Below, piece by piece: positions 17,210-25,514 of a stretch of DNA of 64,000 nt. Positions within the stretch are counted from its first letter, which is position 1. Each line of letters begins with the position of its first letter. A program made the position numbers and the translations under genes. Below the pieces are notes generated by a model that searched no databases, was not told the DNA's origin, and saw only the letters and a list, made by a program, of their open reading frames with translations. Origin of the DNA: Acidobacteriota bacterium (lineage in GTDB: Bacteria > Acidobacteriota > Blastocatellia > Pyrinomonadales > Pyrinomonadaceae); the NCBI GenBank assembly GCA_016716435.1, contig JADJWI010000003.1:558001-622000 (forward strand), read 5' to 3'.

Positions 17210-17317
17210 GCCCTCGGGCATCGGTGTTTCATTTTGCACACGGGCCATATGTTGCTGAAACGGTTGAAACGCATGAAAGAAATGAAATGCCTGAAACACT
17301 TGAAACACTTGAAACTT
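17210..17317 (-). repeat. Composite repeat, copy B, right arm
   Basis: Read on the minus strand it is a run of seven 9-nt units of type NNN-GTTTCA, then ACATATGGCC…GCAAAATGAAACACCGA. It matches 8640-8740 in order and sequence. It begins directly after the DHH gene stop codon. Confidence 0.7.
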
Positions 17318-17439
17318 TGTGTGTCGTCCTGAAAAAAGTTGACACATTTTGGTGGTAAACCTGGTATAGGTTTCCTGTTTTGTGTTGGTCCTGAAGAAGG
17401 TTTACGGGTATCTCCTTATATTGGTTTTGAGTTTCACTC

Positions 17440-18351
17440 TCAGGCCGAGGCCTGAGAGTGAAAAGTTTTGGCCGGATAGTATTTCTTCCAGCGCTTCTTG
17501 AGCTCGCCGGTCCTGGCGTGGGCCTCGGCCGGGGTGAGCATATCGATCGACAGATGCGGCCTCAGGTGGTTGTAGGTATTGACCGCCTGATCGATCTGCC
17601 GGGCCGCCTCGGAGAAGCTTTTGAAGCTTGTCCGGAGCAGTTCCTGTTTGAGAATGCCGTTGACGCGTTCGGCGATGGCGTTCTCCAGCGGGTCGCTCTT
17701 TTCGCTCATCGAGATACGGATCCGTTTCCCGATCAGCTTCATGTACCGCGAGCTGTAGTATTGCAGCCCACGGTCCGAGTGGTGTATCAAGCCTTCGCGT
17801 TCCGGATTGTCCCTGAGGGCCATCCGCAGTGCCGCCGCCGGCCCTCTGGCTGTCAGGTCCTCGCTGAGGCAGTAGCCGACTATCTTTCGCGAGTAGGCGT
17901 CCGTGATCAGGCTCAGATAAGCAAACCCTTCCCGGACCCTGATATAAGTGATATCGCTGACCCACAATTGATTGCAGCGGGTCGGCTCGAAGCCCTTCGC
18001 AAGATTCGGGAAGCTCTTCATCCAGAGGCCCGAAAACGTTGTCCTCGGACTTCGCCTCCTTCTCTTTCGGACCAGCATCGAATGCTCCCGCAAGAGGTCG
18101 TACAAAGCGTCGCGGCCGATCTCTACCGAGTGCTCGCGGGCAAACCCGCTCATCATGTGATGCAGCTTTCTTACACCGATCCGCTTTTGCTCCTTTCTCA
18201 GCCTTCCTACCTCCTGCAGCACGATCTCGGCTTCGAACGCCCTCTTCTCCACTCGCCGTTTCCCCTTGTAATATGCCTGTCTCGTATAGCCAAGCAGCCG
18301 GCAGGCCTCTCCCAGGCTTCTTCCCCTGCCGCTCTCTACCACTTTCCTCAC
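17440..18351 (-). CDS. IS3 orfB transposase, intact
   Basis: A 303-residue DDE transposase with GTG start overlapping the orfA stop (GTGA). Conserved blocks: YTRQAYYKGKRR, NQLWVSDITYIRV (first Asp), LITDAYSRK, HHSDRGLQYYSS (second Asp region) and PLENAIAERVNGILKQEL (Glu), ending YPAKTFHSQ. It should be able to act on both IS copies in trans. Confidence 0.9.
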   Translation of the reverse strand: MRKVVESGRGRSLGEACRLLGYTRQAYYKGKRRVEKRAFEAEIVLQEVGRLRKEQKRIGVRKLHHMMSGFAREHSVEIGRDALYDLLREHSMLVRKRRRRSPRTTFSGLWMKSFPNLAKGFEPTRCNQLWVSDITYIRVREGFAYLSLITDAYSRKIVGYCLSEDLTARGPAAALRMALRDNPEREGLIHHSDRGLQYYSSRYMKLIGKRIRISMSEKSDPLENAIAERVNGILKQELLRTSFKSFSEAARQIDQAVNTYNHLRPHLSIDMLTPAEAHARTGELKKRWKKYYPAKTFHSQASA

Positions 18352-18667
18352 CGCTTGGCCCCAGGTTTTTTTCTGATCGGTACCTCAAATCGATCTTCCG
18401 CGATGTCGATCATCGCATTCAGCAACTCGTTGTAGAGCCGGGCCTCCTCAAGCTCCTTCCGCAGCCGCCTCACCTCCGCCGACCCCGACCCATGCCCAGA
18501 CCCGGCAGACGACCCCGTCGCCGAACCGCCCCGGCCTCACGACCCCTTATCCATCTATGTACAGTCGACACCGAAACCCGGTATATCCGCGCCAGTTCCC
18601 GCATCGACACACCGCCTCTCCCGTACCTCTCAACTGCCTCTCTCCTCATCTCTTCGTCTTGTTTCAT
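18348..18667 (-). pseudogene. IS3 orfA, needs a -1 frameshift
   Basis: The HTH part (MRELARIYRVSVSTVHRWI) runs from 18667 to a stop at 18470-18472; the coiled-coil tail (EVRRLRKELEEARLYNELL) is one frame back. The linker sequence between them differs from copy A by several indels, yet the frame offset is the same. Confidence 0.6.
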
Positions 18668-18707
18668 CTGTTCCCTTTTACCTGTAAACCTATTTCAGGA
18701 CAAGACA

Positions 18708-19370
18708 CTTGGAACGAATGGGACATCTGGAACACGCGGGTTGGTCTTGGGCCTTTGGTCTTCGGTCTTTGAACATTGGCCGATCGGAATGTCGTTTTGG
18801 ATCTTTGGCGTTCTTTCGCATTGTCAATTGTTAATTGGACCATCGTGAATTGGTTGAACAAGGACCTTGGTTTCGCGTCTTGGATCTTTGTTTTTTGCAT
18901 TTTCACACTCGATCTTGGCATTCCGTTTAATTACAAATTAGTAATTTCTAATTATTAATTAGTAAGAATGAGGGACCTTGGTCTGCTTTCCCACAGCTCA
19001 CCGCCCACTTTCTCCCGCTGTCCATTTTCCTAGGCCTCTCGGGCAATGTGAACGGCGATCCGTGAGATATGGATGAAATGAAAGTTCTGGAAGGTTGCGG
19101 AGTTTCGAAGTTGCGAAGTTCGGGGTCTCGGCTTCAGCCGCTTTGGGAACGCGGGCATCCTGCCCGCCGCAAGTAGGAACCACGAAATAAGAAAAGAAGA
19201 AAACCGGAAGCTTGTCTGTGGATTCTGTGGTGTTGGAGAAAACCATTTCCACAGAAAGCACAGACCGAAGCCGCACAGAAAACACAGACGGAATCCGCAA
19301 TACAAGGGCCTGGTTTGGCGAAAGGCCGCGGAATCGCCCGGGCTACACCGTTTGGGTGACGCATTTCGCG
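18708..19370 (-). repeat. Composite repeat, copy B, left arm
   Basis: On the minus strand it carries GTGTTCCAGATGTCCCAT, CAAAGACCGAAGACCAAAGG, CAATTAACAATTGACAATG, 7-mers CTAATTA/ATAATTA/GAAATTA near 18960, CATATCTCACGGATCGCCG near 19055 and GCAACTTCG units near 19110, all in the same order as 6600-7253. Beyond 19170 CACAGA-based short repeats continue. No gene was seen. Confidence 0.65.
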
Positions 19371-19375
19371 GCCGG

Positions 19376-19705
19376 GCGGTCTATAATGCCCCCGGGCAAC
19401 TTGCGGCGAAGTACTCGACTCAAATGAACATTCAGCCTGCATCAAGCTCTTTGACAACCTGACCGTCCCAAGCAGCCCGCGGGTTCTGACGAATAAGCAG
19501 GGTGAGGTCGTTTCGCGGCGGGACTTTATGCCGTTTGGCGAGGAGATCGCGACGATGGCGGAAACGCAATGGAACGAAGGATGATCCTTTCCCTGCAAGA
19601 AAGAATACATACGAAGTAAATCCAAAGACCAATACAATCAGAATTACCGAGGTCCCCATCAACGGGGACAAAAATGAGGATGATCTTCTGGAGAATAAGC
19701 GATGA
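19376..19705 (+). pseudogene. RHS-repeat core and tip remnant
   Basis: Three pieces in different frames: VYNAPGQLAAKYSTQMN, then SPRVLTNKQGEVVSRRDFMPFGEEI (the RHS core end; stop at 19582-19584), then a tip ending ITEVPINGDKNEDDLLENKR whose TGA overlaps the next ATG (ATGA at 19702). RHS proteins deliver polymorphic toxin tips; here the core is broken by frameshifts and has no N-terminus. The ATGA overlap with the next gene is the layout of a toxin tip and its immunity gene, but that role is not shown. Confidence 0.7.
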
Positions 19706-20364
19706 ACCGACACATATTCAAAGTTAATCTAGGCCTTGTCATAGCGTTCTTTTTTATCATTGTTCTAGTCGAATCAGGGAATGGTTAGCGTACAGAACCT
19801 GAGGCCACACAACCGAGAACGTGGCAAATTTCAAACGAAAATGCATTTCTTGTCCTATCGCAGGCGTCAGAGCATTTCAGCGTACCATTGGGCATGGAGA
19901 TCATTGAATCGGAAACGAATAGTGCTGGTAGGAAGACAGTTACCGTTTCTGCGTCGAAGATGGAGGACGTTGTGAATGCGTTCGTATCTCTTAGACCCGA
20001 GTATCGTTGGTATTACAATGGCGGCTCGATAACGTTGGTTCCCACGATACTAGAATCTGAATCACTTTTAGACATCATTCTGGAGAGCGTGGACGCTCGA
20101 GAGGCAACGCCGCAGGAGTTCGTGAACCTTATACTGTCTAGCGAAGTAGTCCAAAAAGAGTTGTCGATAAGAAAATTGGCTGTAAGCGAAGAACGGTCGG
20201 TTCGGGGGAACAATGTCGTCCTAAAGAGCAAGCGAATCTTTGTCAGCCAAAAAGGAAAATCGATAAGAGAAATTCTCAACAGTCTTCTTGCTGATGGGAA
20301 GATTTCTTACTGGGCTTTTTATCGAGGAGAATCGTCAAACACAATTGTTCTGAATATTTGGTAG
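19702..20364 (+). pseudogene. Secreted protein gene with in-frame TAG
   Basis: ATG 19702 starts a signal-peptide-like leader (VNLGLVIAFFFIIVLVESG), then TAG at 19786-19788, then the same frame runs on for 191 codons to TAA/TAG at 20364 (ISNENAFLVLSQASEHFSV … SYWAFYRGESSNTIVLNIW). Without the amber codon it would be one 220-residue secreted protein. A TTG at 19888 or ATG 19894 could start a shortened cytosolic form. No family recognised. Position after an RHS tip suggests an immunity-like or cargo gene. Confidence 0.5.
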
Positions 20365-20426
20365 CTGTGCGTTTGGGGACGACGTTTAAGGTAAGTTCGT
20401 GTCTTGGGCATCGTCGAATCACGTCT

Positions 20427-20480
20427 TTTGACATCGTAGGTCGTGTGACGGGGCATAAGCAGACGACGGATGGGGGTCTG
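20427..20480 (+). pseudogene. RHS YD-repeat fragment
   Basis: Reads FDIVGRVTGHKQTTDGG, a canonical YD-repeat (YDxxGRVT). The same HKQTTD unit recurs at 21071. The start codon of the next gene lies 6 nt beyond. Confidence 0.6.
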
Positions 20481-20485
20481 TAAAT

Positions 20486-21031
20486 ATGAGACATCGCAGG
20501 TACAAGTTAGCATTAACGACAGTTGTGATTTCCTTCCTAGTATGTTCGTGTTCGTCACAAACGAAAGATGGCATCTTTTTGATACCGCAGGGGTTCAAAG
20601 GAGGTGTTGTAATTTTGTTTGATCAGCCTAACGGAATTGAGCGGAATGTTGAGGCTGGGCGATTTGTATACCCGATCCCGAGCAACGGTGTTTTGTTAGT
20701 AAAGGGACCGCCCGAAACTGGGCTCGTGAGAAAGGAGTATTACTATGTTTCCACCGAAGGCGAACGAAGGCGAATTGAACAGCTTCGAGTGACTGGTGAC
20801 AATTCGCCAGACGGATTGCCGCAGAATCGCTTCGGAGACATTTCTGAAGACGACTTTGAGAACAAAGTCTTTGTGATGAACACCGGTGGATTTGGGAGTT
20901 TCAATACTTCAACGAAAACCGTCCAGTACACAAGCTTTGTAGTAAGTACACCGAGGGAAAATAGCTCGTTTTATAGCCAACTCCAAGACCGGCTTTTCGA
21001 AATTCAGAAGGAATTCGAACGTGGCCAATAG
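20486..21031 (+). CDS. Putative lipoprotein, DUF6843-like
   Basis: A 181-residue protein with an N-terminal signal and lipobox-like LVCSCSS. The mature part (IFLIPQGFKGGVVILFDQPNG, RFVYPIPSNGVLLVKGPP, EYYYVSTEGERRRI) resembles what I recall as the DUF6843 pattern; assignment is tentative. Its 5' end lies on the tail of an RHS remnant. Probably exported and anchored in a membrane. Confidence 0.55.
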   Translation: MRHRRYKLALTTVVISFLVCSCSSQTKDGIFLIPQGFKGGVVILFDQPNGIERNVEAGRFVYPIPSNGVLLVKGPPETGLVRKEYYYVSTEGERRRIEQLRVTGDNSPDGLPQNRFGDISEDDFENKVFVMNTGGFGSFNTSTKTVQYTSFVVSTPRENSSFYSQLQDRLFEIQKEFERGQ

Positions 21032-21070
21032 GAACGAGATTGGAACCTCGACGAATGTCTTGATCGATTT

Positions 21071-21226
21071 GAGGGTCATAAGCAGACGACAGATCGGGTC
21101 GGGTATGAGACCTCGTGTACCTATAACCACTCGAGGGCGATGGTGGAGCAGCGGTACCCGAGCGGGCGGGTGGTGAAGAACGTGCTCGACACGAGCGGCG
21201 ATCTCTCGATGGTGCAGAGTGCCCGG
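21071..21226 (+). pseudogene. RHS YD-repeat fragment
   Basis: One open stretch of 52 codons: GHKQTTDRVGYETSCTYN, then VEQRYPSGRVVKNVLDTSGD and LSMVQS, typical of YD/RHS repeats. It has no start codon and runs into a repeat region. Confidence 0.7.
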
Positions 21227-21260
21227 TGCATGAACGCCGCGGCGGGCACCGCTCAGGCCG

Positions 21261-21531
21261 GCCGGCTGAAGCCGGGACTCAAAACGGGGATTCCGCATTC
21301 CGAGATCCGCTTTCGAGTTGCGCCCTCCCTTACGGTCGGGCTACTGACACGGTGGGCTCCTGAAACGGGCGGGTGGAAGATCTTGCTCCCTTTCAGGGAG
21401 CGGGTTGGTGGCCACCCAAACCCGGGGTTTCACCCCGGGCTATAATCTTCGTAACCTTCGGCGACAGCGGAACCCGGCCGCAGCGAAAGCCGGCTAAAGC
21501 CGGGACTCAGAACGGGGATTCCGCATTCCGA
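21261..21531 (+). repeat. Pair of direct repeats with GCCGGCT-AAGCC stem
   Basis: Two copies (21261-21303 and 21490-21531) of GCCGGCTRAAGCCGGGACTC followed by ARAACGGGGATTCCGCATTCCG. Between them lie further short palindromic words (CTCCCTTTCAGGGAG, CCCGGGGTTTCACCCCGGG). A shorter relative is at 6623-6646. The unit is a dispersed, hairpin-forming repeat. Confidence 0.6.
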
Positions 21532-21574
21532 TTAGACGGGAACAAGGATTGCGAGTAAGGAGTCAGTACTAATC

Positions 21575-22144
21575 ATGACAAAATGCTTGGCTTACTATTT
21601 AATTCTAGGACTTCTATCTACTGGCTGTGTGTCGGAGAAAACAAGAAACCTTGGAGATCATCAGACCAAAAGAACTATTTCTTTAGATGAAAAGAAACTA
21701 GCAGATGAGACAAAGCTATCAAAGGAAATATTTATCTTGATTGGTCGAGGTGGATGTTGTACGGGACACATGATTTCGATTAACAAAAATGGTGAAGTCA
21801 AATATTTTGTCGGCACCTATTCAATTCCTAATGACAAGTGGGAGATGCCTGAGATATATGATTCTCAAAAAGTAACACTTATCTCGACTTACAAACCGAA
21901 GGACTTAGAGCTCTCACAAGAAAAGATCAAGAGACTAGAGGAATTGATTAGTATTGAGGAAAATCTTCATTTCAAAGAAGATATTTTAGTTTCAGATGAT
22001 TATTTATACAGCCTTTACTTAGAAAATAAAGAAACCGCTTCGGGTTATCAATCAAGAAAGGACAAATTTCCCAGGAATCTCAAAGCACTAATAGATTTGA
22101 TCCAGGAAGAAGTTGAATTATATGAGCTTCCCGGCATGGCCTAG
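21575..22144 (+). CDS. Putative AT-rich lipoprotein
   Basis: A 189-residue protein with a lipoprotein signal (LAYYLILGLLSTGC, lipobox LSTGC). The mature part is Lys/Glu rich with IGRGGCCTGHMISINKNGEV; no family recognised. Base composition is far more AT-rich than neighbours, which points to recent transfer. It follows the RHS fragments and hairpin repeats. Confidence 0.6.
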   Translation: MTKCLAYYLILGLLSTGCVSEKTRNLGDHQTKRTISLDEKKLADETKLSKEIFILIGRGGCCTGHMISINKNGEVKYFVGTYSIPNDKWEMPEIYDSQKVTLISTYKPKDLELSQEKIKRLEELISIEENLHFKEDILVSDDYLYSLYLENKETASGYQSRKDKFPRNLKALIDLIQEEVELYELPGMA

Positions 22145-22237
22145 TTAACAGAAATTGGGTGATCTCCCCTGTATTCGTCCGTCAGGCTTCGTATCTATAA
22201 ACATTACGCTCCTAACGGAGCTTGTTCACTCAGAATC

Positions 22238-23149
22238 TTAATTTCCGGCTAGGACCAGGGTTGGTTGGATGGTGTTTTCGGTGGGGTTGAAGGTGCCGAT
22301 GGCTAGGAGTTCGCCGGTTTCGCTGAGCATTTTTACGCGTTGGCCTTCGGAGAAGCTTTCGTCTGAGATGCGGGTTGCGAGGCCGTTTAGTGTTTGGGCG
22401 AGGCGGTCTTCGCGGACGGTGAATTCGGGCATATTGCCAAGCGCTTCGGTCATCGGCAGAAGGAACCGCGAGGGGTCGTCTGCCCTGACGAGGTCGTCGA
22501 GCGTGACGGCCGTCTCTATTCTAAACTTGCCCGCGGCGGTTCGCCGGAGATCGCCAAGATGGGCGCCGGTGCCGAGTTCGCGGCCGATGTCTTCGGCGAG
22601 CGAGCGGATATATGTGCCGGCCGAGCAGCGGACCTGAAAGCGGAGATGGAATGTTCCCTCTTCGGGCTCGGCAGGCATTCGGTCCTGCGAGAGGTCGAGT
22701 TTGTAGATGGTCACATCGGCGGGTTCGCGCTCTACCTCTTTGCCCTCGCGGGCGAGTTCGTAGAGCTTTCGGCCGCCGATCTTTTTTGCCGAATACATCG
22801 GCGGCACCTGCTTTATCTCGCCCATGAATTTACCGATGGCCTCGATCAGCGCGTCGGGCGTTACGGCGACGTCGGCCCGAGCCTCGGCCTCGCGCCGCTC
22901 GCCGGTGCGGTCGCCGGTCTCGGTCTCGTAGCCAAAGCTGACGAGCGCGTCATACTCCTTTTCGTCCTTATCAAGAAACTGCGCGAGCCGCGTCGCCCGC
23001 CCGACGAGCATAACAAGCACGCCGGTCGCGAAGGGGTCGAGCGTGCCGGTGTGGCCGATCTTTCGCGTCTTGAGTATCCGCCGGAGCCGGGCAACGACGT
23101 CGTGTGAGGTCATGCCCTCGGGTTTATCTATAACAAGTATGCCGTCCAT
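22238..23149 (-). CDS. truB: tRNA pseudouridine(55) synthase
   Basis: A 303-residue enzyme converting U55 of the tRNA T-loop to pseudouridine. Motifs: MDGILVIDKPEGMTSHDVV, catalytic Asp in GHTGTLDPFATGVL, MYSAKKIGGRKLYELAR, CSAGTYIRSLAEDIG. ATG 23149 was preferred over 23158 because it gives the usual TruB N-terminus and because the TAGAAT box at 23157-23162 overlaps the upstream candidate. Divergent from recX. Confidence 0.93.
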   Translation of the reverse strand: MDGILVIDKPEGMTSHDVVARLRRILKTRKIGHTGTLDPFATGVLVMLVGRATRLAQFLDKDEKEYDALVSFGYETETGDRTGERREAEARADVAVTPDALIEAIGKFMGEIKQVPPMYSAKKIGGRKLYELAREGKEVEREPADVTIYKLDLSQDRMPAEPEEGTFHLRFQVRCSAGTYIRSLAEDIGRELGTGAHLGDLRRTAAGKFRIETAVTLDDLVRADDPSRFLLPMTEALGNMPEFTVREDRLAQTLNGLATRISDESFSEGQRVKMLSETGELLAIGTFNPTENTIQPTLVLAGN

Positions 23150-23156
23150 TTCCATC

Positions 23157-23162
23157 ATTCTA
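23157..23162 (-). promoter_or_regulatory. -10 box of truB, leaderless
   Basis: TAGAAT on the minus strand, 7 nt before ATG 23149. It includes part of the alternative start codon at 23158, which argues that the downstream ATG is used. Confidence 0.5.
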
Positions 23163-23245
23163 ACCGAAAAGCGGCTCGGCAGCCGCAAGAGGTAATACGC
23201 ATCGCGGCTCAGCTTTTTGCCGAGCGGGGTGTAAAATTCGAGCCT

Positions 23246-23791
23246 GTGCGACGAAGGCCGACCGAGATAAAGGAAGAGGACCGCGTTATTCGCGACGCGG
23301 CGCGCTCGCGCGAGCGGACGATGAACCGCGCGGTCAGGCTGCTCGCCGCCAAGCCGCGGTCGGTCAAGGAGCTTCGCACGCGGCTGCTCGAAAAGGTGTG
23401 GACGAATGAGGAGATCGTCGATGCCGTCATCGCCAAGCTTACGGAATACGAATACCTTGACGACGAGCGGTTCGCCCACGATACTGCGGCCGCGAAGCTC
23501 CGGCAAAAGCCACAGGGCCGCCGACGGCTTGAGCAGGCGATGTCGCGGAAACAGCTTGACCGCGAGACGCTCACGGCCGCAATCGATGCCGCTTTTGAGA
23601 AGCACCCTGAAAGCGAGCTGATCGACCTTGCGATCGCAAAGCGGCTGCGGATAAAGGGCCGGCCCGAGTCCCGCGAGGAGCTTAAGAAATTTTACGACCA
23701 CCTGATGCGGCAGGGCTTTGGCTACGGGCTGATCCGCGAAAAGCTCCGCGATCTGCCCGCCGCGGACGAGGCCGAAGACTCAGCCGAATAA
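23246..23791 (+). CDS. recX: Regulatory protein RecX
   Basis: A 181-residue helical-repeat protein of the RecX family, which modulates RecA filaments. Motifs: AVRLLAAKPRSVKELRTRLLEK and LTEYEYLDDERFAHD, then GRRRLEQAMSRKQLD. The GTG at 23246 is the likely start; ATG 23321 would shorten the N-terminus. recA is not in the window. Confidence 0.82.
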   Translation: MRRRPTEIKEEDRVIRDAARSRERTMNRAVRLLAAKPRSVKELRTRLLEKVWTNEEIVDAVIAKLTEYEYLDDERFAHDTAAAKLRQKPQGRRRLEQAMSRKQLDRETLTAAIDAAFEKHPESELIDLAIAKRLRIKGRPESREELKKFYDHLMRQGFGYGLIREKLRDLPAADEAEDSAE

Positions 23792-23940
23792 GCCGGAAAG
23801 TTCAGTTTGCCTCATCCACAAAATAAGCCCGCCCGGAAATTTTTCTGAATCCGTTACCGCCCCGAAACCGAAAACCTCACCAGAAGGAAATTATCCTTTC
23901 GATAAAATTTCGAAAAAATTCAACGATCAAGGGAGAAGTT

Positions 23941-24468
23941 ATGAAAAAAATTCTTTTTGCAGTATTCGCATTCGTTATGGCGATCGGTGTCGCCAATGTT
24001 TCGGCCCAGATGAAGAACGACAAGGACATCGTCGATACGGCGATGGCGACCGATTCGCTTTCGACTCTGGTTACGGCAGTAAAGGCAGCCGAATTGGTTG
24101 ACACGCTCAAGAGCGCAGGCCCGTTCACGGTGTTTGCTCCGACAAATGATGCTTTCGGCAAAGTGCCGGCGGCAACCCTTTCGGCTCTTCTAAAGCCGGA
24201 GAATAAGCAGATGCTTACGGGTGTGCTCACCTATCACGTCGTTGCCGGAAAGCTCGACTCGAAGGCAGTCGCCAAGGCGATCAAAGACGGCAAGGGCAAG
24301 GCAGTTCTGACGACCGTTCAGGGCGGCAAGCTGACCGCAATGCTTGATGGCAAGAACGTTGTCCTTATGGATGAGAACGGCAACAAGTCGACCGTAGTTA
24401 TGGTTGACGTCAAGACCTCGAACGGTATCGTTCACGTCATCGACACCGTCGTGCTTCCGAAGATGTAA
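23941..24468 (+). CDS. Secreted fasciclin (FAS1) domain protein
   Basis: A 175-residue protein with a signal peptide (cleavage near NVSAQ) and one FAS1 domain: H1 motif PFTVFAPTNDAF, LTYHVVAGKL, and H2 region GIVHVIDTVVLP. FAS1 domains mediate adhesion or ligand binding at the cell surface. A purine-rich GGGAGAAG precedes the ATG. Strong hairpins follow the stop. Confidence 0.9.
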   Translation: MKKILFAVFAFVMAIGVANVSAQMKNDKDIVDTAMATDSLSTLVTAVKAAELVDTLKSAGPFTVFAPTNDAFGKVPAATLSALLKPENKQMLTGVLTYHVVAGKLDSKAVAKAIKDGKGKAVLTTVQGGKLTAMLDGKNVVLMDENGNKSTVVMVDVKTSNGIVHVIDTVVLPKM

Positions 24469-24477
24469 TCTCGCTTG

Positions 24478-24517
24478 GCCGCCTGCTCTCGTACACAAAT
24501 AAGGCGAGAGCAGCGGC
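24478..24517 (+). terminator. Strong hairpin after fasciclin gene
   Basis: GCCGCCTGCTCTCG (24478-24491) pairs with CGAGAGCAGCGGC (24505-24517) with one bulged base. No immediate T-run, so factor-independent termination is uncertain. A second weaker TTTTCCC/GGGAAAA pairing follows at about 24530-24568. Confidence 0.45.
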
Positions 24518-24619
24518 CGCAAGCAGAATTTTCCCTTTCGGCCCTCACCGCCGATAAGTCGGGGGAAAATGTTCACAGGGGAGGACAGAACTTTCTCCAA
24601 GTAGGAATACTCCTTTTAA

Positions 24620-24655
24620 GCCGGGTGCCGCGTGGTGCCCGGCATTTTTGTTTTT
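24620..24655 (+). terminator. Intrinsic terminator upstream of alaS-N
   Basis: A 10-bp stem (24620-24629 with 24634-24643, two G-U pairs, loop GCGT) followed by ATTTTTGTTTTT. It separates the fasciclin transcript from alaS-N, which has its own -10 box just downstream. Confidence 0.8.
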
Positions 24656-24672
24656 GGCCGCCGGGCTTGTGC

Positions 24673-24678
24673 TAGAAT
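24673..24678 (+). promoter_or_regulatory. -10 box of alaS-N
   Basis: TGC-TAGAAT, 9 nt before ATG 24688 and 18 nt after the terminator. The predicted transcript would have almost no leader. Confidence 0.5.
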
Positions 24679-24687
24679 CTTCTCTTT

Positions 24688-25509
24688 ATGACAGGCAGCG
24701 AGATCAGGCAGAAATTCCTCGATTATTTTGAACGGAACGGGCATAAGGTGGTGCACTCTTCGCCGCTTTTGCCGGCGAACGACCCGACGCTTCTTTTCAC
24801 CAACGCCGGGATGAACCAGTTCAAGGACGTCTTTCTCGGCAATGAGAAGCGGGACTACAAACGCGCGGTGACGACGCAGAAGTGCATCCGTGCGGGCGGC
24901 AAGCACAACGACCTGGACGAGGTCGGGAAGACGGCACGGCACCATACGTTCTTCGAGATGCTCGGGAATTTTTCGTTTGGCGACTATTTCAAAGAAGACG
25001 CGATCAAATACGCTTGGGAGTTTCTGGTCGATGAGCTCGGGCTCGATACCGAGCGGCTTTGGTTCTCGGTCTTCGAAGGCGACGACGAGGTCGGGCCGGA
25101 CGACGAGGCTCGGGCACTTTGGGAAAAGGTTGGCGCGCGGCCCGAGCGGATCCTTGGTTTCGGACGAAAAGATAATTTCTGGCAGATGGGCGACACCGGC
25201 CCCTGCGGCCCTTGCTCGGAGATCCACTATTACATGGGCGATGCACCGGGCGACCCGGAAAAGAACGCGGCCATCTGGGTCAACGGTGAGGGCGACACGA
25301 CGATGGAGATCTGGAACCTCGTCTTTATGCAATATAACCGGACGCAGGAACCGGACGGCACTTTCAAGCTGACGCCGCTGCCGGCTCCCTCGGTAGATAC
25401 CGGCATGGGACTCGAGCGTATTACCGCGGTAATGCAGAACGTGAAGACGAACTACGACACGGACCTGATCAGGCCGATCGTGGAATTTGCGGCGAATTTG
25501 AAGGCTTAG
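24688..25509 (+). CDS. alaS: Alanyl-tRNA synthetase, N-terminal catalytic part (split gene)
   Basis: A 273-residue protein that equals the class II aminoacylation domain of AlaRS. Motif 1 region SSPLLPANDPTLLFTNAGM (25-43), motif 2 with RAVTTQKCIRAGGKHNDL and HTFFEMLGNFSFGDYF (59-101), GPCGPCSEIHYY (171-182) and motif 3 SVDTGMGLERI (235-245). It ends in a normal stop right after IRPIVEFAANL, where a usual AlaRS continues into the helical tRNA-binding domain. That continuation is at 42841-44728. The stop is 5 nt from the response regulator start, so both are likely co-transcribed. Confidence 0.92.
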   Translation: MTGSEIRQKFLDYFERNGHKVVHSSPLLPANDPTLLFTNAGMNQFKDVFLGNEKRDYKRAVTTQKCIRAGGKHNDLDEVGKTARHHTFFEMLGNFSFGDYFKEDAIKYAWEFLVDELGLDTERLWFSVFEGDDEVGPDDEARALWEKVGARPERILGFGRKDNFWQMGDTGPCGPCSEIHYYMGDAPGDPEKNAAIWVNGEGDTTMEIWNLVFMQYNRTQEPDGTFKLTPLPAPSVDTGMGLERITAVMQNVKTNYDTDLIRPIVEFAANLKA

Positions 25510-25514
25510 GCATA

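Larger units (their letters stand above)
17318..18707 (-). mobile_element. IS3-family insertion sequence, copy B
   Basis: Same element as at 7254-8639, inverted. The orfA end has TGTCTTGTCCTG; the orfB end has GTGTCGTCCTGAAAAAA plus two extra bases. If those belong to the element, CTT at 17315-17317 and 18708-18710 is a 3-bp target duplication, different from the AGC of copy A. The two copies therefore look like independent insertions into the same kind of repeat. orfB is intact here. Confidence 0.85.

Noticed and set aside
8640..17317. Composite transposon formed by the two inverted IS copies
   Set aside because: Each IS has its own 3-bp target duplication, and the genes between (photolyase, transferase, DHH protein) look like ordinary chromosomal genes.
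16178..17347. N-terminal extension of the GNAT gene
   Set aside because: Antisense to the DHH phosphoesterase gene and without protein-like character; the GNAT fold starts at 16177.
17402..18388. Alternative-frame proteins over the IS
   Set aside because: Shadows of orfB, which carries the catalytic motifs.
24469..24687. T-box-like leader before alaS
   Set aside because: Hairpins and a terminator are present and the terminator contains GGGTGCCGCG, but the UGGNACC T-box core and a specifier loop are missing, and a -10 box lies after the terminator.
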